DNA of 14,385 bases from NCBI GenBank assembly GCA_902497145.1, contig CABVDR010000062.1:1-14385 (forward strand), given 5' to 3'. The notes under the pieces are model-generated. The model was not told the DNA's origin. It did not search any database and was given only the letters and a program-made list of their open reading frames with translations. Made by a program: the position numbers and the translations under genes. Below are positions 5,569 through 12,120 of the stretch, piece by piece; the first letter of the stretch is position 1; each line of letters opens with the position of its first letter. This stretch comes from an uncultured Oscillospiraceae bacterium (lineage in GTDB: Bacteria; Bacillota; Clostridia; Oscillospirales; Oscillospiraceae).

Positions 5569-6927
5569 TTAATTCTTGAGGCTCTGCATGGGAGCGGGGA
5601 TGCGGCCGCCCCGGTCCACAAAGGCCTTGGCGGAGAAGGGGTGGACGGGCTGCACGGGGGCGGAGCCCAGCAGGCCGCCGAACTCTACGGTATCGCCCAC
5701 CTTCTTGTCCGGCGCAGGAATGAGGCGCACGGCGGTGGTCTTGGAGTTGACCATGCCGATGGCGGCCTCATCCGCAATAATGGCGGAGAGGGTCTCGGCG
5801 GTGGTGTCGCCGGGGACAGCGATCATATCAAGGCCCACGGAGCACACGCAGGTCATGGCCTCCAGCTTGTCCAGGGTCAGCGCCCCAGAGGAGGCAGCGG
5901 CGATCATGCCCTCGTCCTCGCTGACCGGGATGAAGGCACCGCTCAGGCCGCCCACGTGGGAGGAGGCCATGACGCCGCCCTTCTTCACCGCGTCGTTCAG
6001 GAGAGCCAGGGCAGCTGTGGTGCCGTGGGTGCCGCAGACCTCCAGACCCATCTCCTCCAGAATGCGGGCGACGCTGTCGCCGATGGCGGGAGTGGGAGCC
6101 AGGGACAGGTCCACGATACCGAAGGGGGTGTCCAGGCGGCGGGAGGCCTCCTGGGCCACCAGCTGTCCCATGCGGGTAATGCGGAAGGCGGTCTTTTTAA
6201 TCGTTTCAGCCACCACGTCGAAGGGCTGTCCCTTTACGCTCTGGAGGGCGTGGTACACCACACCGGGGCCGGAGACACCCACGTTGATGACCTTTTCCGG
6301 CTCTCCTACCCCGTGGAAGGCGCCAGCCATGAAGGGGTTGTCCTCCACGGCGTTGCAGAACACCACCAGCTTGGCGCAGCCGAAGCCGCCCTGGTCGGCG
6401 GTGCGCTGGGCCAGGTCCTTGATGGTGCGGCCCATGAGGGCCACGGCGTCCATGTCGATGCCGGCCTTGGTGGAGCCTACGTTGACGCTGGAACACACCA
6501 GATCGGTGGTGGACAGGGCCTCGGGGATGGAGGCGATGAGGTTTCGGTCGGCCTGGGTCATGCCCTTCTGTACCAGAGCGGAGAAGCCGCCGATGAAGTT
6601 GACGCCGGTTGTCTTGGCCGCCTTGTCCAGAGCCACGGCGAAGGGAGCGTAGTTGTCGGTGTCCGCCGCCGCGGCCACCAGGGCGATGGGGGTGACGGAG
6701 ATGCGCTTATTGACGATGGGGATGCCGAACTCCTTCTCAATGGCCTCGCCGGTGGCCACCAGATTCTCGGCGTAGCGGGTGATCTTATCGTAAATGGCGT
6801 CGCAGGCGGCCTTGGTGTCGCTGCGGGCGCAGGAGAGCAGGGAGATCCCCATAGTAATGGTACGCACATCCAGATGCTGCTGGTCGATCATCTGGATCGT
6901 CTGCATGATTTCGTTCTGACTGAGCAC
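5569..6927 (-). CDS. PFL-like UPF0210/DUF711 family protein
   Basis: A 452-aa cytoplasmic protein of the UPF0210 (DUF711) family, which has a pyruvate-formate-lyase-like barrel fold but no established reaction. Conserved-looking stretches are VRTITMGISLLSC (21-33), GVNFIGGFSALVQKGMT (108-124) and SSVNVGSTKAGIDMDAVALMG (from 146), with Gly-rich segments toward the C-terminus. The length is typical and the frame intact. The start is GTG at 6927, with GGGAGG nine bases upstream; the next ATG is seven codons in and lacks such a site. It lies 19 nt after the ACT-domain gene. UPF0237-UPF0210 pairing is a long-conserved neighbourhood in Firmicutes, suggesting the ACT protein senses a small ligand for this partner. 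No signal peptide or membrane segment is seen. Function remains unknown. Confidence 0.92.
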   Translation of the reverse strand: MLSQNEIMQTIQMIDQQHLDVRTITMGISLLSCARSDTKAACDAIYDKITRYAENLVATGEAIEKEFGIPIVNKRISVTPIALVAAAADTDNYAPFAVALDKAAKTTGVNFIGGFSALVQKGMTQADRNLIASIPEALSTTDLVCSSVNVGSTKAGIDMDAVALMGRTIKDLAQRTADQGGFGCAKLVVFCNAVEDNPFMAGAFHGVGEPEKVINVGVSGPGVVYHALQSVKGQPFDVVAETIKKTAFRITRMGQLVAQEASRRLDTPFGIVDLSLAPTPAIGDSVARILEEMGLEVCGTHGTTAALALLNDAVKKGGVMASSHVGGLSGAFIPVSEDEGMIAAASSGALTLDKLEAMTCVCSVGLDMIAVPGDTTAETLSAIIADEAAIGMVNSKTTAVRLIPAPDKKVGDTVEFGGLLGSAPVQPVHPFSAKAFVDRGGRIPAPMQSLKN

Positions 6928-6946
6928 TGCGGGTTCCCTCCCTTAC

Positions 6947-7216
6947 TTAAATACGGTGCATCGCATTGAAGATGTCCTCCCGCTGGATGCGAATGGACAG
7001 GGCCCGCTCCTTGCCCGCCTGGTCCAGCAGGTCGGACAGCTCGCCGATGGACAGGGTGCAGGCCGAGGTGTCCACCAGCATGACCATGGTGAAGTAGTCC
7101 TGCAGAATGGTCTGGGTGATATCCAGAATGTTGATGCTGTGCTGGGCCAGCAGGGAGCACACGGCGGCGGTAATGCCCACCTGGTCCTTGCCGATGACGG
7201 TGACGATGGCTTTCAT
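6947..7216 (-). CDS. ACT-domain protein, UPF0237 family
   Basis: A single stand-alone ACT domain of 89 aa. It opens with MKAIVTVIGKDQVGITAAVCSLL, the beta-strand plus glycine-containing loop plus helix that forms the ligand site in ACT domains, followed by INILDITQTI and YFTMVMLVD. ACT domains usually bind amino acids or similar small molecules and dimerise. The start ATG has AAAGGA nine bases upstream. It is the middle gene of the yfbR-UPF0237-UPF0210 operon, 36 nt from yfbR and 19 nt from the UPF0210 gene. The ligand cannot be named from the sequence. Confidence 0.93.
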   Translation of the reverse strand: MKAIVTVIGKDQVGITAAVCSLLAQHSINILDITQTILQDYFTMVMLVDTSACTLSIGELSDLLDQAGKERALSIRIQREDIFNAMHRI

Positions 7217-7252
7217 AGGCTTGGTTCCTTTCTCTCGCGTATGTCGCGTTAT

Positions 7253-7843
7253 TTATCGGTTGACGCTGTCCTGGAGCTCGTCCAACGTGAGCTCAAAGCC
7301 AGGCAGGAATTCCTCCATAAAATACTTCAAGGCGGGGAGGGGGGAGTCCTCCAGGGCAGCCAGGGTCTGCTCCTTGGCCTTTTTAAACTCGGTGTTGCCC
7401 GCTTTCAGCTCCTCCACGCACTTGAGGTAGGCGGAGAGCTTGTCCGCTGCCTTTACCAGGGCGTGTACCTCCGGGTCGGGGATGGTGAGGACCTCATCAT
7501 AGGCTCCCTGCAGGTCGGGCGGCAGCATCTTCAGCAGCTTCTGCTCGGCCACCGCCTCCACCGCCTTGTAGGCGGACTGGATGTCCGGGTTGTCGTATTT
7601 GATGGGGGTGGGCATGTCGCCGGTGAGGATCTCGCTGGCGTCGTGATAGAGGGCGGCCACCGCAACCCCGCCGGGATCTACCTGACCCCCAAACTTCTCG
7701 TTTTGGATGACTGCCAGAGCATGGGCCAGGACGGCCACCATGTGGGAGTGTTCCTGAATGTTCTCCGGATCGGTGTTGCGCATCAGGCCCCAGCGGTTAA
7801 TATACCGCATGCGGGCAATCATAGGGAAAAAGTGGTAGGCCAC
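7253..7843 (-). CDS. yfbR: 5'-deoxynucleotidase YfbR (HD domain)
   Basis: An HD-domain phosphohydrolase of the YfbR type, which removes phosphate from deoxyribonucleoside 5'-monophosphates in the cytoplasm. With the GTG start at 7843 the product is 196 aa, against 199 in E. coli, and the N-termini align (HFFPMIARMRYINRWGLMRN). The metal ligands expected for the family are present: His32, His67-Asp68 and Asp134. Glu71 is the probable catalytic residue, and Trp18 corresponds to the E. coli residue that selects against ribose. The ELKAGN segment is also conserved. An upstream ATG (7933) would put the predicted promoter inside the gene; the GTG has AAAGGGGG seven bases before it, so it is preferred. 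It is the first gene of the operon with UPF0237 and UPF0210, possibly placing those two near nucleotide metabolism, though this is only a neighbourhood argument. Confidence 0.93.
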   Translation of the reverse strand: MAYHFFPMIARMRYINRWGLMRNTDPENIQEHSHMVAVLAHALAVIQNEKFGGQVDPGGVAVAALYHDASEILTGDMPTPIKYDNPDIQSAYKAVEAVAEQKLLKMLPPDLQGAYDEVLTIPDPEVHALVKAADKLSAYLKCVEELKAGNTEFKKAKEQTLAALEDSPLPALKYFMEEFLPGFELTLDELQDSVNR

Positions 7844-7872
7844 AGCCCCGCCCCCTTTCAAAGATGGAAAAC

Positions 7873-7901
7873 ATTCTATCACAAGGGGCGGGAGATGTAA
7901 A
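7873..7901 (-). promoter_or_regulatory. Predicted sigma-A promoter of the yfbR operon
   Basis: Minus-strand -35 TTTACA (7896-7901), 17-nt spacer, -10 TAGAAT (7873-7878). The transcript would start about 20 nt before the GTG start, which supports that start over the longer reading frame. Confidence 0.65.
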
Positions 7902-7965
7902 CCATCCGGGACGGAATGAACGGGGCGGGCCATAGCAATAAAATTTAATTGCGTGAAAAATAATA

Positions 7966-8008
7966 CTTGACTTTGTCAAGTTGTGAGATTATACTTGACC
8001 AAGTCAAG
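7966..8008. promoter_or_regulatory. Tandem palindromic operators, probable BilQ (MarR) binding sites
   Basis: Two 15-bp palindromes share the form CTTGAC-NNN-GTCAAG, at 7966-7980 (spacer TTT) and 7994-8008 (spacer CAA), with 28-bp centre-to-centre spacing. The first contains the -35 box; the second overlaps the last bases of the -10 and covers the start point. This is the usual layout for MarR autorepression. The regulator is assigned by proximity to the MarR gene beginning 20 bp downstream. Confidence 0.85.
7967..7995 (+). promoter_or_regulatory. Predicted sigma-A promoter of the bil operon
   Basis: -35 TTGACT (7967-7972), 17-nt spacer, -10 TATACT (7990-7995): ten of twelve positions match the sigma-A consensus, so it should be strong when not repressed. 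Both palindromic operators overlap it. Confidence 0.85.
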
Positions 8009-8027
8009 AAAAGGAGTTGACCGTTTC

Positions 8028-8465
8028 ATGTTCCAGACCCTGGCCTACTACGCCACCGTCTTCCACCGCAGCTTTACCGCCTACACCACCCAGCGACTTC
8101 AACAGCTGGGGCTGAACTTCGGGTCGCTGTTCCCAGTGATCTACGTGGGCAAGCACCCGGGCTGTACCCAGGCCGAACTCACCGCCGCTCTGGGGCTGGA
8201 CTGGGGGTACTCCCAGCGCACCGTCACCAAGCTGGTGGAGGAGGGGTTCCTCACCCGGGAGAAGTCGGGCCGGGCCTACCACCTGGATCTGAGCCCCAAG
8301 GGGCAGCAGGCCTTCCAGGTGAGTCATCAGGTGTTCTTCGACTGGGATGAACAGGCCCTGACCGCCCTGGATGAGAACGAGCGGGAGCAGCTCTTTGCCC
8401 TCTTGGCAAAAGCCACCAAGAAAGAAGCGAATTCCACATGTATGAGACCATCAACAGCCCCCTGA
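8028..8465 (+). CDS. bilQ: MarR-family transcriptional regulator of the bilirubin-reductase operon
   Basis: A MarR-type winged-helix repressor of 145 aa. The helix-turn-helix and wing are visible: GCTQAELTAALGLDWGYSQ, then RTVTKLVEEGFLTREK, then the wing SGRAYHLDLSPKGQQAF. The flanking helices would form the dimer interface. The start ATG 8028 has AAGGAG 11 bases upstream; the longer frame from 7983 runs through the operator and is rejected. Its last 28 bp overlap bilR. Gene order MarR, OYE reductase, flavodoxin matches the published bilQ-bilR-bilS arrangement, and the symbol rests on that context, since MarR proteins alone do not reveal their ligand. The likely role is to repress its own operon through the two palindromes, released by a ligand such as bilirubin, which is inferred. 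Confidence 0.85.
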   Translation: MFQTLAYYATVFHRSFTAYTTQRLQQLGLNFGSLFPVIYVGKHPGCTQAELTAALGLDWGYSQRTVTKLVEEGFLTREKSGRAYHLDLSPKGQQAFQVSHQVFFDWDEQALTALDENEREQLFALLAKATKKEANSTCMRPSTAP

Positions 8466-9550
8466 ATTACGGAGGGCTTACTTTAAAGAACCGGATCCTT
8501 TTTGCGCCCACCAGCTTGGGACTCCCCCAGGAGGAACTGCTGGAGCGGATGAAGAAGATTGCCGCCGGGGGCTGCGCCATGATCATCATTGGCGATGTAC
8601 CGGTGCTGCCTCACGGCTTTGGGCCCTCCTTATATACCAAAAAGGGCATGGAGTTTTACAAGAGCTTGGCCGACGCTGTCCACCCCTACGGGTGCAAGCT
8701 GTGCGCCCAGCTCCACCAGTCCGACTCCAACCTGAAGGGGATGATCAAGTACATCCCCGGCGTGCTCACCAAGCGTATCTCCATGGAGGAGCTGCGGCCT
8801 CTGCTAAACCAGCAGGTGGGCCCCTATATTACCGGCCTGCCGGAGAACAAGGTGGGGGAGATCACCGATGCTTTCGGTACGGCGGCCGAGCTGGCCATTC
8901 AGGCAGGCTTTGATATGGTCCAGGTCCACGGGGACCGGATGTGCGGCAGCTTCAGCTCCTCCGTCTTCAACCACCGCACCGACCGCTACGGCGGCAGCCC
9001 GGAAAACCGGGCCCGCTTCGCGGTGGAGGCGGTGTCCGCCATCCGCCGCCGTCTGCCCAACGTGCCCATCGACTACAAGCTGGCGGTGCGCCAGGAGACC
9101 CCCCACTACGGCAATGCCGGTGTGCTGGAGGAGGAGCTGCCTATCTTTGTGCCCCTGCTGGAGCAGGCTGGCGTCACCAGCTTCCATGTGACCTTGGCCA
9201 ACCACGGAGAACTCAGCGACACCATCCCGCCGAAAAACCACCCGGAATTTGGAGCAGAGGGCTGTTTTCTGAAATTCTGCGACCAGGTGCGCAAGCTCAC
9301 CAAGCTGCCCATCTGCGGCGTGGGCGGGCTCACCGACCCCGACTTTGTGGAGGAGCAGCTGGAGAGCGGACGCATCGACTGCGCCGCCATGAGCCGCCAG
9401 CTGACTGCCGACCCGGAGTGGCCCAACAAGGTGTGCTCCGGCCGGACCGGGGAAATCCACCGCTGTGTCCGCTGCAATAAAAAGTGCCTGGGAGGCATGA
9501 TGGCCCACCAGGGTGTCCACTGTATTTATGAGAAGGAGGAAACGACATGA
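8438..9550 (+). CDS. bilR: Bilirubin reductase BilR (old-yellow-enzyme family, short form)
   Basis: A flavin-dependent reductase of the OYE/2,4-dienoyl-CoA reductase family, 370 aa, most probably converting bilirubin to urobilinogen. The N-terminal TIM barrel starts with the family pattern SPLNYGGLTLKNRILFAPTS and contains HRTDRYGGSPENRARF in place of the usual RRTD-EYGGS-ENR. The segment that reads HGAHGYL in ordinary relatives is VHGDRMCGSF here: His164-Gly165-Asp166-Arg167 is the HGDR motif reported for bilirubin reductases. Four cysteines (343, 346, 350, 362) form the C-terminal [4Fe-4S] motif. The protein then ends, without the NAD(P)H-binding domain found in ~650-aa relatives, so electrons likely come from a partner such as BilS. 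Start ATG 8438 has only a weak ribosome binding site and lies inside bilQ, suggesting translational coupling. Activity is inferred from motif and operon. Confidence 0.85.
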   Translation: MYETINSPLNYGGLTLKNRILFAPTSLGLPQEELLERMKKIAAGGCAMIIIGDVPVLPHGFGPSLYTKKGMEFYKSLADAVHPYGCKLCAQLHQSDSNLKGMIKYIPGVLTKRISMEELRPLLNQQVGPYITGLPENKVGEITDAFGTAAELAIQAGFDMVQVHGDRMCGSFSSSVFNHRTDRYGGSPENRARFAVEAVSAIRRRLPNVPIDYKLAVRQETPHYGNAGVLEEELPIFVPLLEQAGVTSFHVTLANHGELSDTIPPKNHPEFGAEGCFLKFCDQVRKLTKLPICGVGGLTDPDFVEEQLESGRIDCAAMSRQLTADPEWPNKVCSGRTGEIHRCVRCNKKCLGGMMAHQGVHCIYEKEETT

Positions 9551-10029
9551 GTTATGCCATTGTTTACAGCAGCCGTACCGGCAACACCGCCATGCTGGCC
9601 CAGGCCGTGCGGGAGGCTCTGCCTCAGGAGGAGTGCTGCTATTTTGGCGCGCCCCACGCTGAGGCGCTCAGCGCTGATACCATCTATGTTGGCTTCTGGA
9701 CCGACAAGGGGACCTGTGATGAACAGACCGCCCATTTTCTGCAGAGCCTGAATAATCAGAAGGTGTTCCTCTTCGGTACCGCCGGTTTTGGAGGCGCCCC
9801 CGCCTACTTTGAGCAAATCCTGGGCCGGGTGAAGGAGAATCTGGCCTCCGGCGTTTCGGTGGCCGGTACCTACATGTGCCAGGGAAAGATGCCCCAGGTG
9901 GTACGGGACCGCTATGAGGCCATGGAGGAAAGCCCCCGGCGCACTGCCATGCTGGCCAACTTTGACCAGGCCCTCAGCCACCCCGACCAGGGAGATTTGG
10001 AGGGGCTGAAAAAGGCGGTCATGGAATAA
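9547..10029 (+). CDS. bilS: Flavodoxin-like protein BilS
   Basis: A 160-aa flavodoxin-fold protein and the likely electron carrier for BilR. The FMN phosphate loop is clear near the N-terminus (YSSRTGNTAMLAQAV, with Ser9-Arg10-Thr11-Gly12-Asn13-Thr14), and a second flavin-contact loop reads LFGTAGFGGAPAYF. The start ATG overlaps the bilR stop by 4 nt (ATGA) and has AAGGAGG seven bases upstream, so the two are translationally coupled. The operon position matches bilS of the described bilirubin-reduction system. It ends 24 nt before a strong terminator. A general flavodoxin function is possible if considered alone; context makes the specific role likely. Confidence 0.87.
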   Translation: MSYAIVYSSRTGNTAMLAQAVREALPQEECCYFGAPHAEALSADTIYVGFWTDKGTCDEQTAHFLQSLNNQKVFLFGTAGFGGAPAYFEQILGRVKENLASGVSVAGTYMCQGKMPQVVRDRYEAMEESPRRTAMLANFDQALSHPDQGDLEGLKKAVME

Positions 10030-10053
10030 GAAAAATAATGTTATAAAGGTAGA

Positions 10054-10093
10054 GGGAGCCGCCCAGAGATTGGGCGGCTCCCTTGCCGTTTTT
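10054..10093 (+). terminator. Intrinsic terminator of the bil operon
   Basis: GGGAGCCGCCCA (10054-10065) and TGGGCGGCTCCC (10071-10082) form a perfect 12-bp stem with a 5-nt loop, followed within a few bases by TTTTT. It closes the bil operon before sigK. Confidence 0.88.
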
Positions 10094-10104
10094 AGGACAA
10101 CAGG

Positions 10105-10134
10105 ACATAAGGACAGGCCCGGGCAGAATACAGT
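10105..10134 (+). promoter_or_regulatory. Possible sigma-E-type promoter of sigK
   Basis: ACATAAG (10105-10111) followed 15 nt later by AATACAGT (10127-10134) resembles the sporulation sigma-E pattern (ATA-containing -35, then CATACA-T), with spacing one base longer than usual. In B. subtilis sigK is transcribed by sigma-E with SpoIIID. No sigma-A promoter is apparent here. Weak, pattern-based call. Confidence 0.35.
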
Positions 10135-10154
10135 GGGGCAGGAGGTGTCGGTCT

Positions 10155-10850
10155 ATGCTTTCCCCCGTAATTTATCTGGTGTTAAACGGCCTGTTTTTTA
10201 CCCTGCGGCTGTCGGGCGGCGGAGGCTCCTTCCCACGGCCCCTGAAGGCGGAGGAGGAGCGCAAGTATCTGGAGCTGTGTGCCCAGGGAGACTTGGAGGC
10301 CCGAAATATTCTGGTGGAACACAATCTGCGGCTGGTGGCCCACATTGTGAAAAAATACTACGCCCAGACCGGAGATCAAGACGATCTCATCTCCATCGGC
10401 ACCATCGGGCTGATCAAAGGGATCTCTACCTTCAAGGCGGATAAAAACGTACGCCTGGCTACCTATGCCTCCCGGTGTATTGAAAATGAAATCCTCATGC
10501 ACTTCCGCGCCCAGAAAAAACTGCAGGGGGAGGTGTCTCTGTCCGATACGATGGAAAACAGCGGGGACGGCAATTCTTTGTCTCTGATGGATGTCATCGC
10601 GGTGGATGACCACATGCTGGAGGACCTGGATACCCGGGACGCCTGTGCCAAGGTGCGCCGGTGTGTGGGGGAGTGCCTGGACGAGCGGGAGCGGGTGATC
10701 ATTACCCTGCGCTATGGCCTGGATGACCGTCCGCCCCGGACCCAGCGAGAGGTAGCTTCCCGGTGCGGGATTAGCCGTTCTTACGTATCACGGATTGAAA
10801 AACGGGCCCTGGCCAAGCTGGAGCAGGCCATGAAGGACTGGCGGCCTTAG
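10155..10850 (+). CDS. sigK: Sporulation sigma factor SigK (late mother-cell sigma, pro-form)
   Basis: RNA polymerase sigma-K, which directs late mother-cell genes (coat and cortex) in sporulation; 231 aa. Region 2 is highly typical (ARNILVEHNLRLVAHIVKKY, DLISIGTIGLIKGISTF, LATYASRCIENEILMH) and region 4 ends with the helix-turn-helix TQREVASRCGISRSYVSRIEKRAL. The N-terminus (about 1-20, MLSPVIYLVLNGLFFTLRLS) is hydrophobic and aligns with the pro-sequence of B. subtilis pro-sigma-K, cleaved near residue 20 by SpoIVFB; FPRPL (26-30) matches the conserved FPQPL. So the protein is probably made inactive and membrane-tethered, unlike C. difficile SigK, which lacks a pro-sequence. The gene is whole, with no skin-type element inside. 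Start ATG 10155 has AGGAGG nine bases upstream. Confidence 0.94.
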   Translation: MLSPVIYLVLNGLFFTLRLSGGGGSFPRPLKAEEERKYLELCAQGDLEARNILVEHNLRLVAHIVKKYYAQTGDQDDLISIGTIGLIKGISTFKADKNVRLATYASRCIENEILMHFRAQKKLQGEVSLSDTMENSGDGNSLSLMDVIAVDDHMLEDLDTRDACAKVRRCVGECLDERERVIITLRYGLDDRPPRTQREVASRCGISRSYVSRIEKRALAKLEQAMKDWRP

Positions 10851-10967
10851 TCAAAATGGCAATGTAAAAATATCATAAAGAACATGCGAAAATGTTATGA
10901 GAAAAAAGAGAAATAAGAGAAAAATGAAACTTTTACGGCAAAGTTCACAAAACGTTAAAAAATCTTA

Positions 10968-10996
10968 TTGCGTTTTTTACGCAAATATACTATAAT
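10968..10996 (+). promoter_or_regulatory. Predicted promoter of the TAXI-TRAP operon with an overlapping inverted repeat
   Basis: -35 TTGCGT (10968-10973), 17-nt spacer, consensus -10 TATAAT (10991-10996). An inverted repeat TTGCGT-TTTTT-ACGCAA (10968-10984) covers the -35 and may be an operator. A purine-rich AT tract lies upstream (about 10899-10930). The rest of the 198-bp gap holds no gene, and no clear sigK terminator was found. Confidence 0.7.
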
Positions 10997-11048
10997 GATT
11001 TTGCAAGTATTGTCCCTGCAAATCAATCATTGAATTGGAGGAATCAAC

Positions 11049-12092
11049 ATGAAAAAGAAGCTTGCTTTGGTTCTGGCCCTGGCCCTTACCGCCAGCCTAA
11101 CCCTCACTGCCTGTAATAGCTCCAGCGATCCTGGCTCTGCTTCCGGCTCCGGCTCTGGTTCCAGTTCTGGTGCGGTTGCTGAGACCGTTAAGGGCGGCAA
11201 GGAAGGCGGCACCAGCCTGAACTTCACCACCGGCGGCGATCAGGGTACTTATTACGGCTTCGGCAGCATCATGGCCCAGAAGGTGGGCGAGGCTACCAGC
11301 ACCCAGGTGACCGCTATCACCTCCGGCGGCTCCGCAGCCAACATTCAGGCCATGCAGGACGGCGATGCCCAGCTGGGCTTCGTGCAGTCCGATGTTATGG
11401 CTTATGCCTATGCCGGCACCCGCACCTTTGAGGAAACCGGCGCCGTGACCAACTTCTCCACCGTGGCCTCCGTTTACATGGAGCAGGTCCAGATCGTTAC
11501 CCTGGATCCTGAAATCAAGACCGTGGCTGACCTGGAAGGTAAGCGCGTGTCCATCGGCGCTTCCGGCTCCGGCGTGTACTTCAACGCCATCGACGTGCTG
11601 GGCGCTTATGACCTGACCGAGGATGACATCGAGGCCACCTACGAGGACTTCGGCACCAGCGCCGACTCCCTGAAGGACGGTAAGATCGACGCCGCGTTCG
11701 TGGTCGCCGGCGCTCCCACCACCGCCATCACCTCCCTGGCCACCACCAAGGATGTGTATCTGGTCAGCCTGGACGACGAGCACATCGACAAGCTGCTGGA
11801 GACCTCTCCTTATTACAGCAAGAACGTGATCTCCGCCGACACCTATGACATGGATGCCGACGCCACCACCGTGGCCGTGGTTGCCACTGTCATTGCCCGT
11901 GACGACGTGTCCGACGAGGACGTGTACAACTTCCTGTTCGGCGTGTACGAGAACATCCCCTCTCTGACTGAGTCTCACCAGAAGGGCGCGGAGCTGGATC
12001 TGGAATTTGCCGCTTCCAACACTGCGGTTCCCTATCATCCCGGCGCGGTAGCCTTCTTCGCTGATAAGGGCATTACCGTCCCCGGTAAATAA
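11049..12092 (+). CDS. TAXI-family TRAP transporter solute receptor (lipoprotein)
   Basis: The extracytoplasmic substrate-binding subunit of a TRAP transporter of the TAXI subfamily, 347 aa. A lipoprotein signal peptide is clear: MKKK, a hydrophobic stretch, then the lipobox LTAC with the lipidated Cys22. A Ser/Gly-rich linker (about 23-42) tethers it to the membrane. The mature domain begins LNFTTGGDQGTYYGFG and contains TSGGSAANIQAMQDGDAQLGFVQSD, ADLEGKRVSIGASGSGVYFNA and a late VPYHPGA, all typical of TAXI receptors. The ribosome binding site is GGAGG seven bases before ATG. Codon use is strongly biased to a few C-ending codons, suggesting high expression. The permease follows 184 bp downstream. 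Characterised TAXI relatives bind acidic amino acids or other carboxylates; the ligand here is unknown. Confidence 0.94.
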   Translation: MKKKLALVLALALTASLTLTACNSSSDPGSASGSGSGSSSGAVAETVKGGKEGGTSLNFTTGGDQGTYYGFGSIMAQKVGEATSTQVTAITSGGSAANIQAMQDGDAQLGFVQSDVMAYAYAGTRTFEETGAVTNFSTVASVYMEQVQIVTLDPEIKTVADLEGKRVSIGASGSGVYFNAIDVLGAYDLTEDDIEATYEDFGTSADSLKDGKIDAAFVVAGAPTTAITSLATTKDVYLVSLDDEHIDKLLETSPYYSKNVISADTYDMDADATTVAVVATVIARDDVSDEDVYNFLFGVYENIPSLTESHQKGAELDLEFAASNTAVPYHPGAVAFFADKGITVPGK

Positions 12093-12120
12093 ATCCATTC
12101 CCTGCTGACAGTCATTCCGT

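Noticed and set aside
5391..5579. 62-codon plus-strand frame over the inverted-repeat block
   Set aside because: No ribosome binding site; it starts inside the terminator loop and overlaps repeats.
5527..6969. 480-codon plus-strand open frame opposite the UPF0210 gene
   Set aside because: It is the complement of a well-supported gene in GC-rich DNA. Its translation is low-complexity Gly/His/Ala/Val with no domain and no ribosome binding site.
10865..10910. Possible sigK terminator near CATAA...TTATG
   Set aside because: The stem is AT-rich, needs a bulge and has no T-tract after it, so I did not call it.
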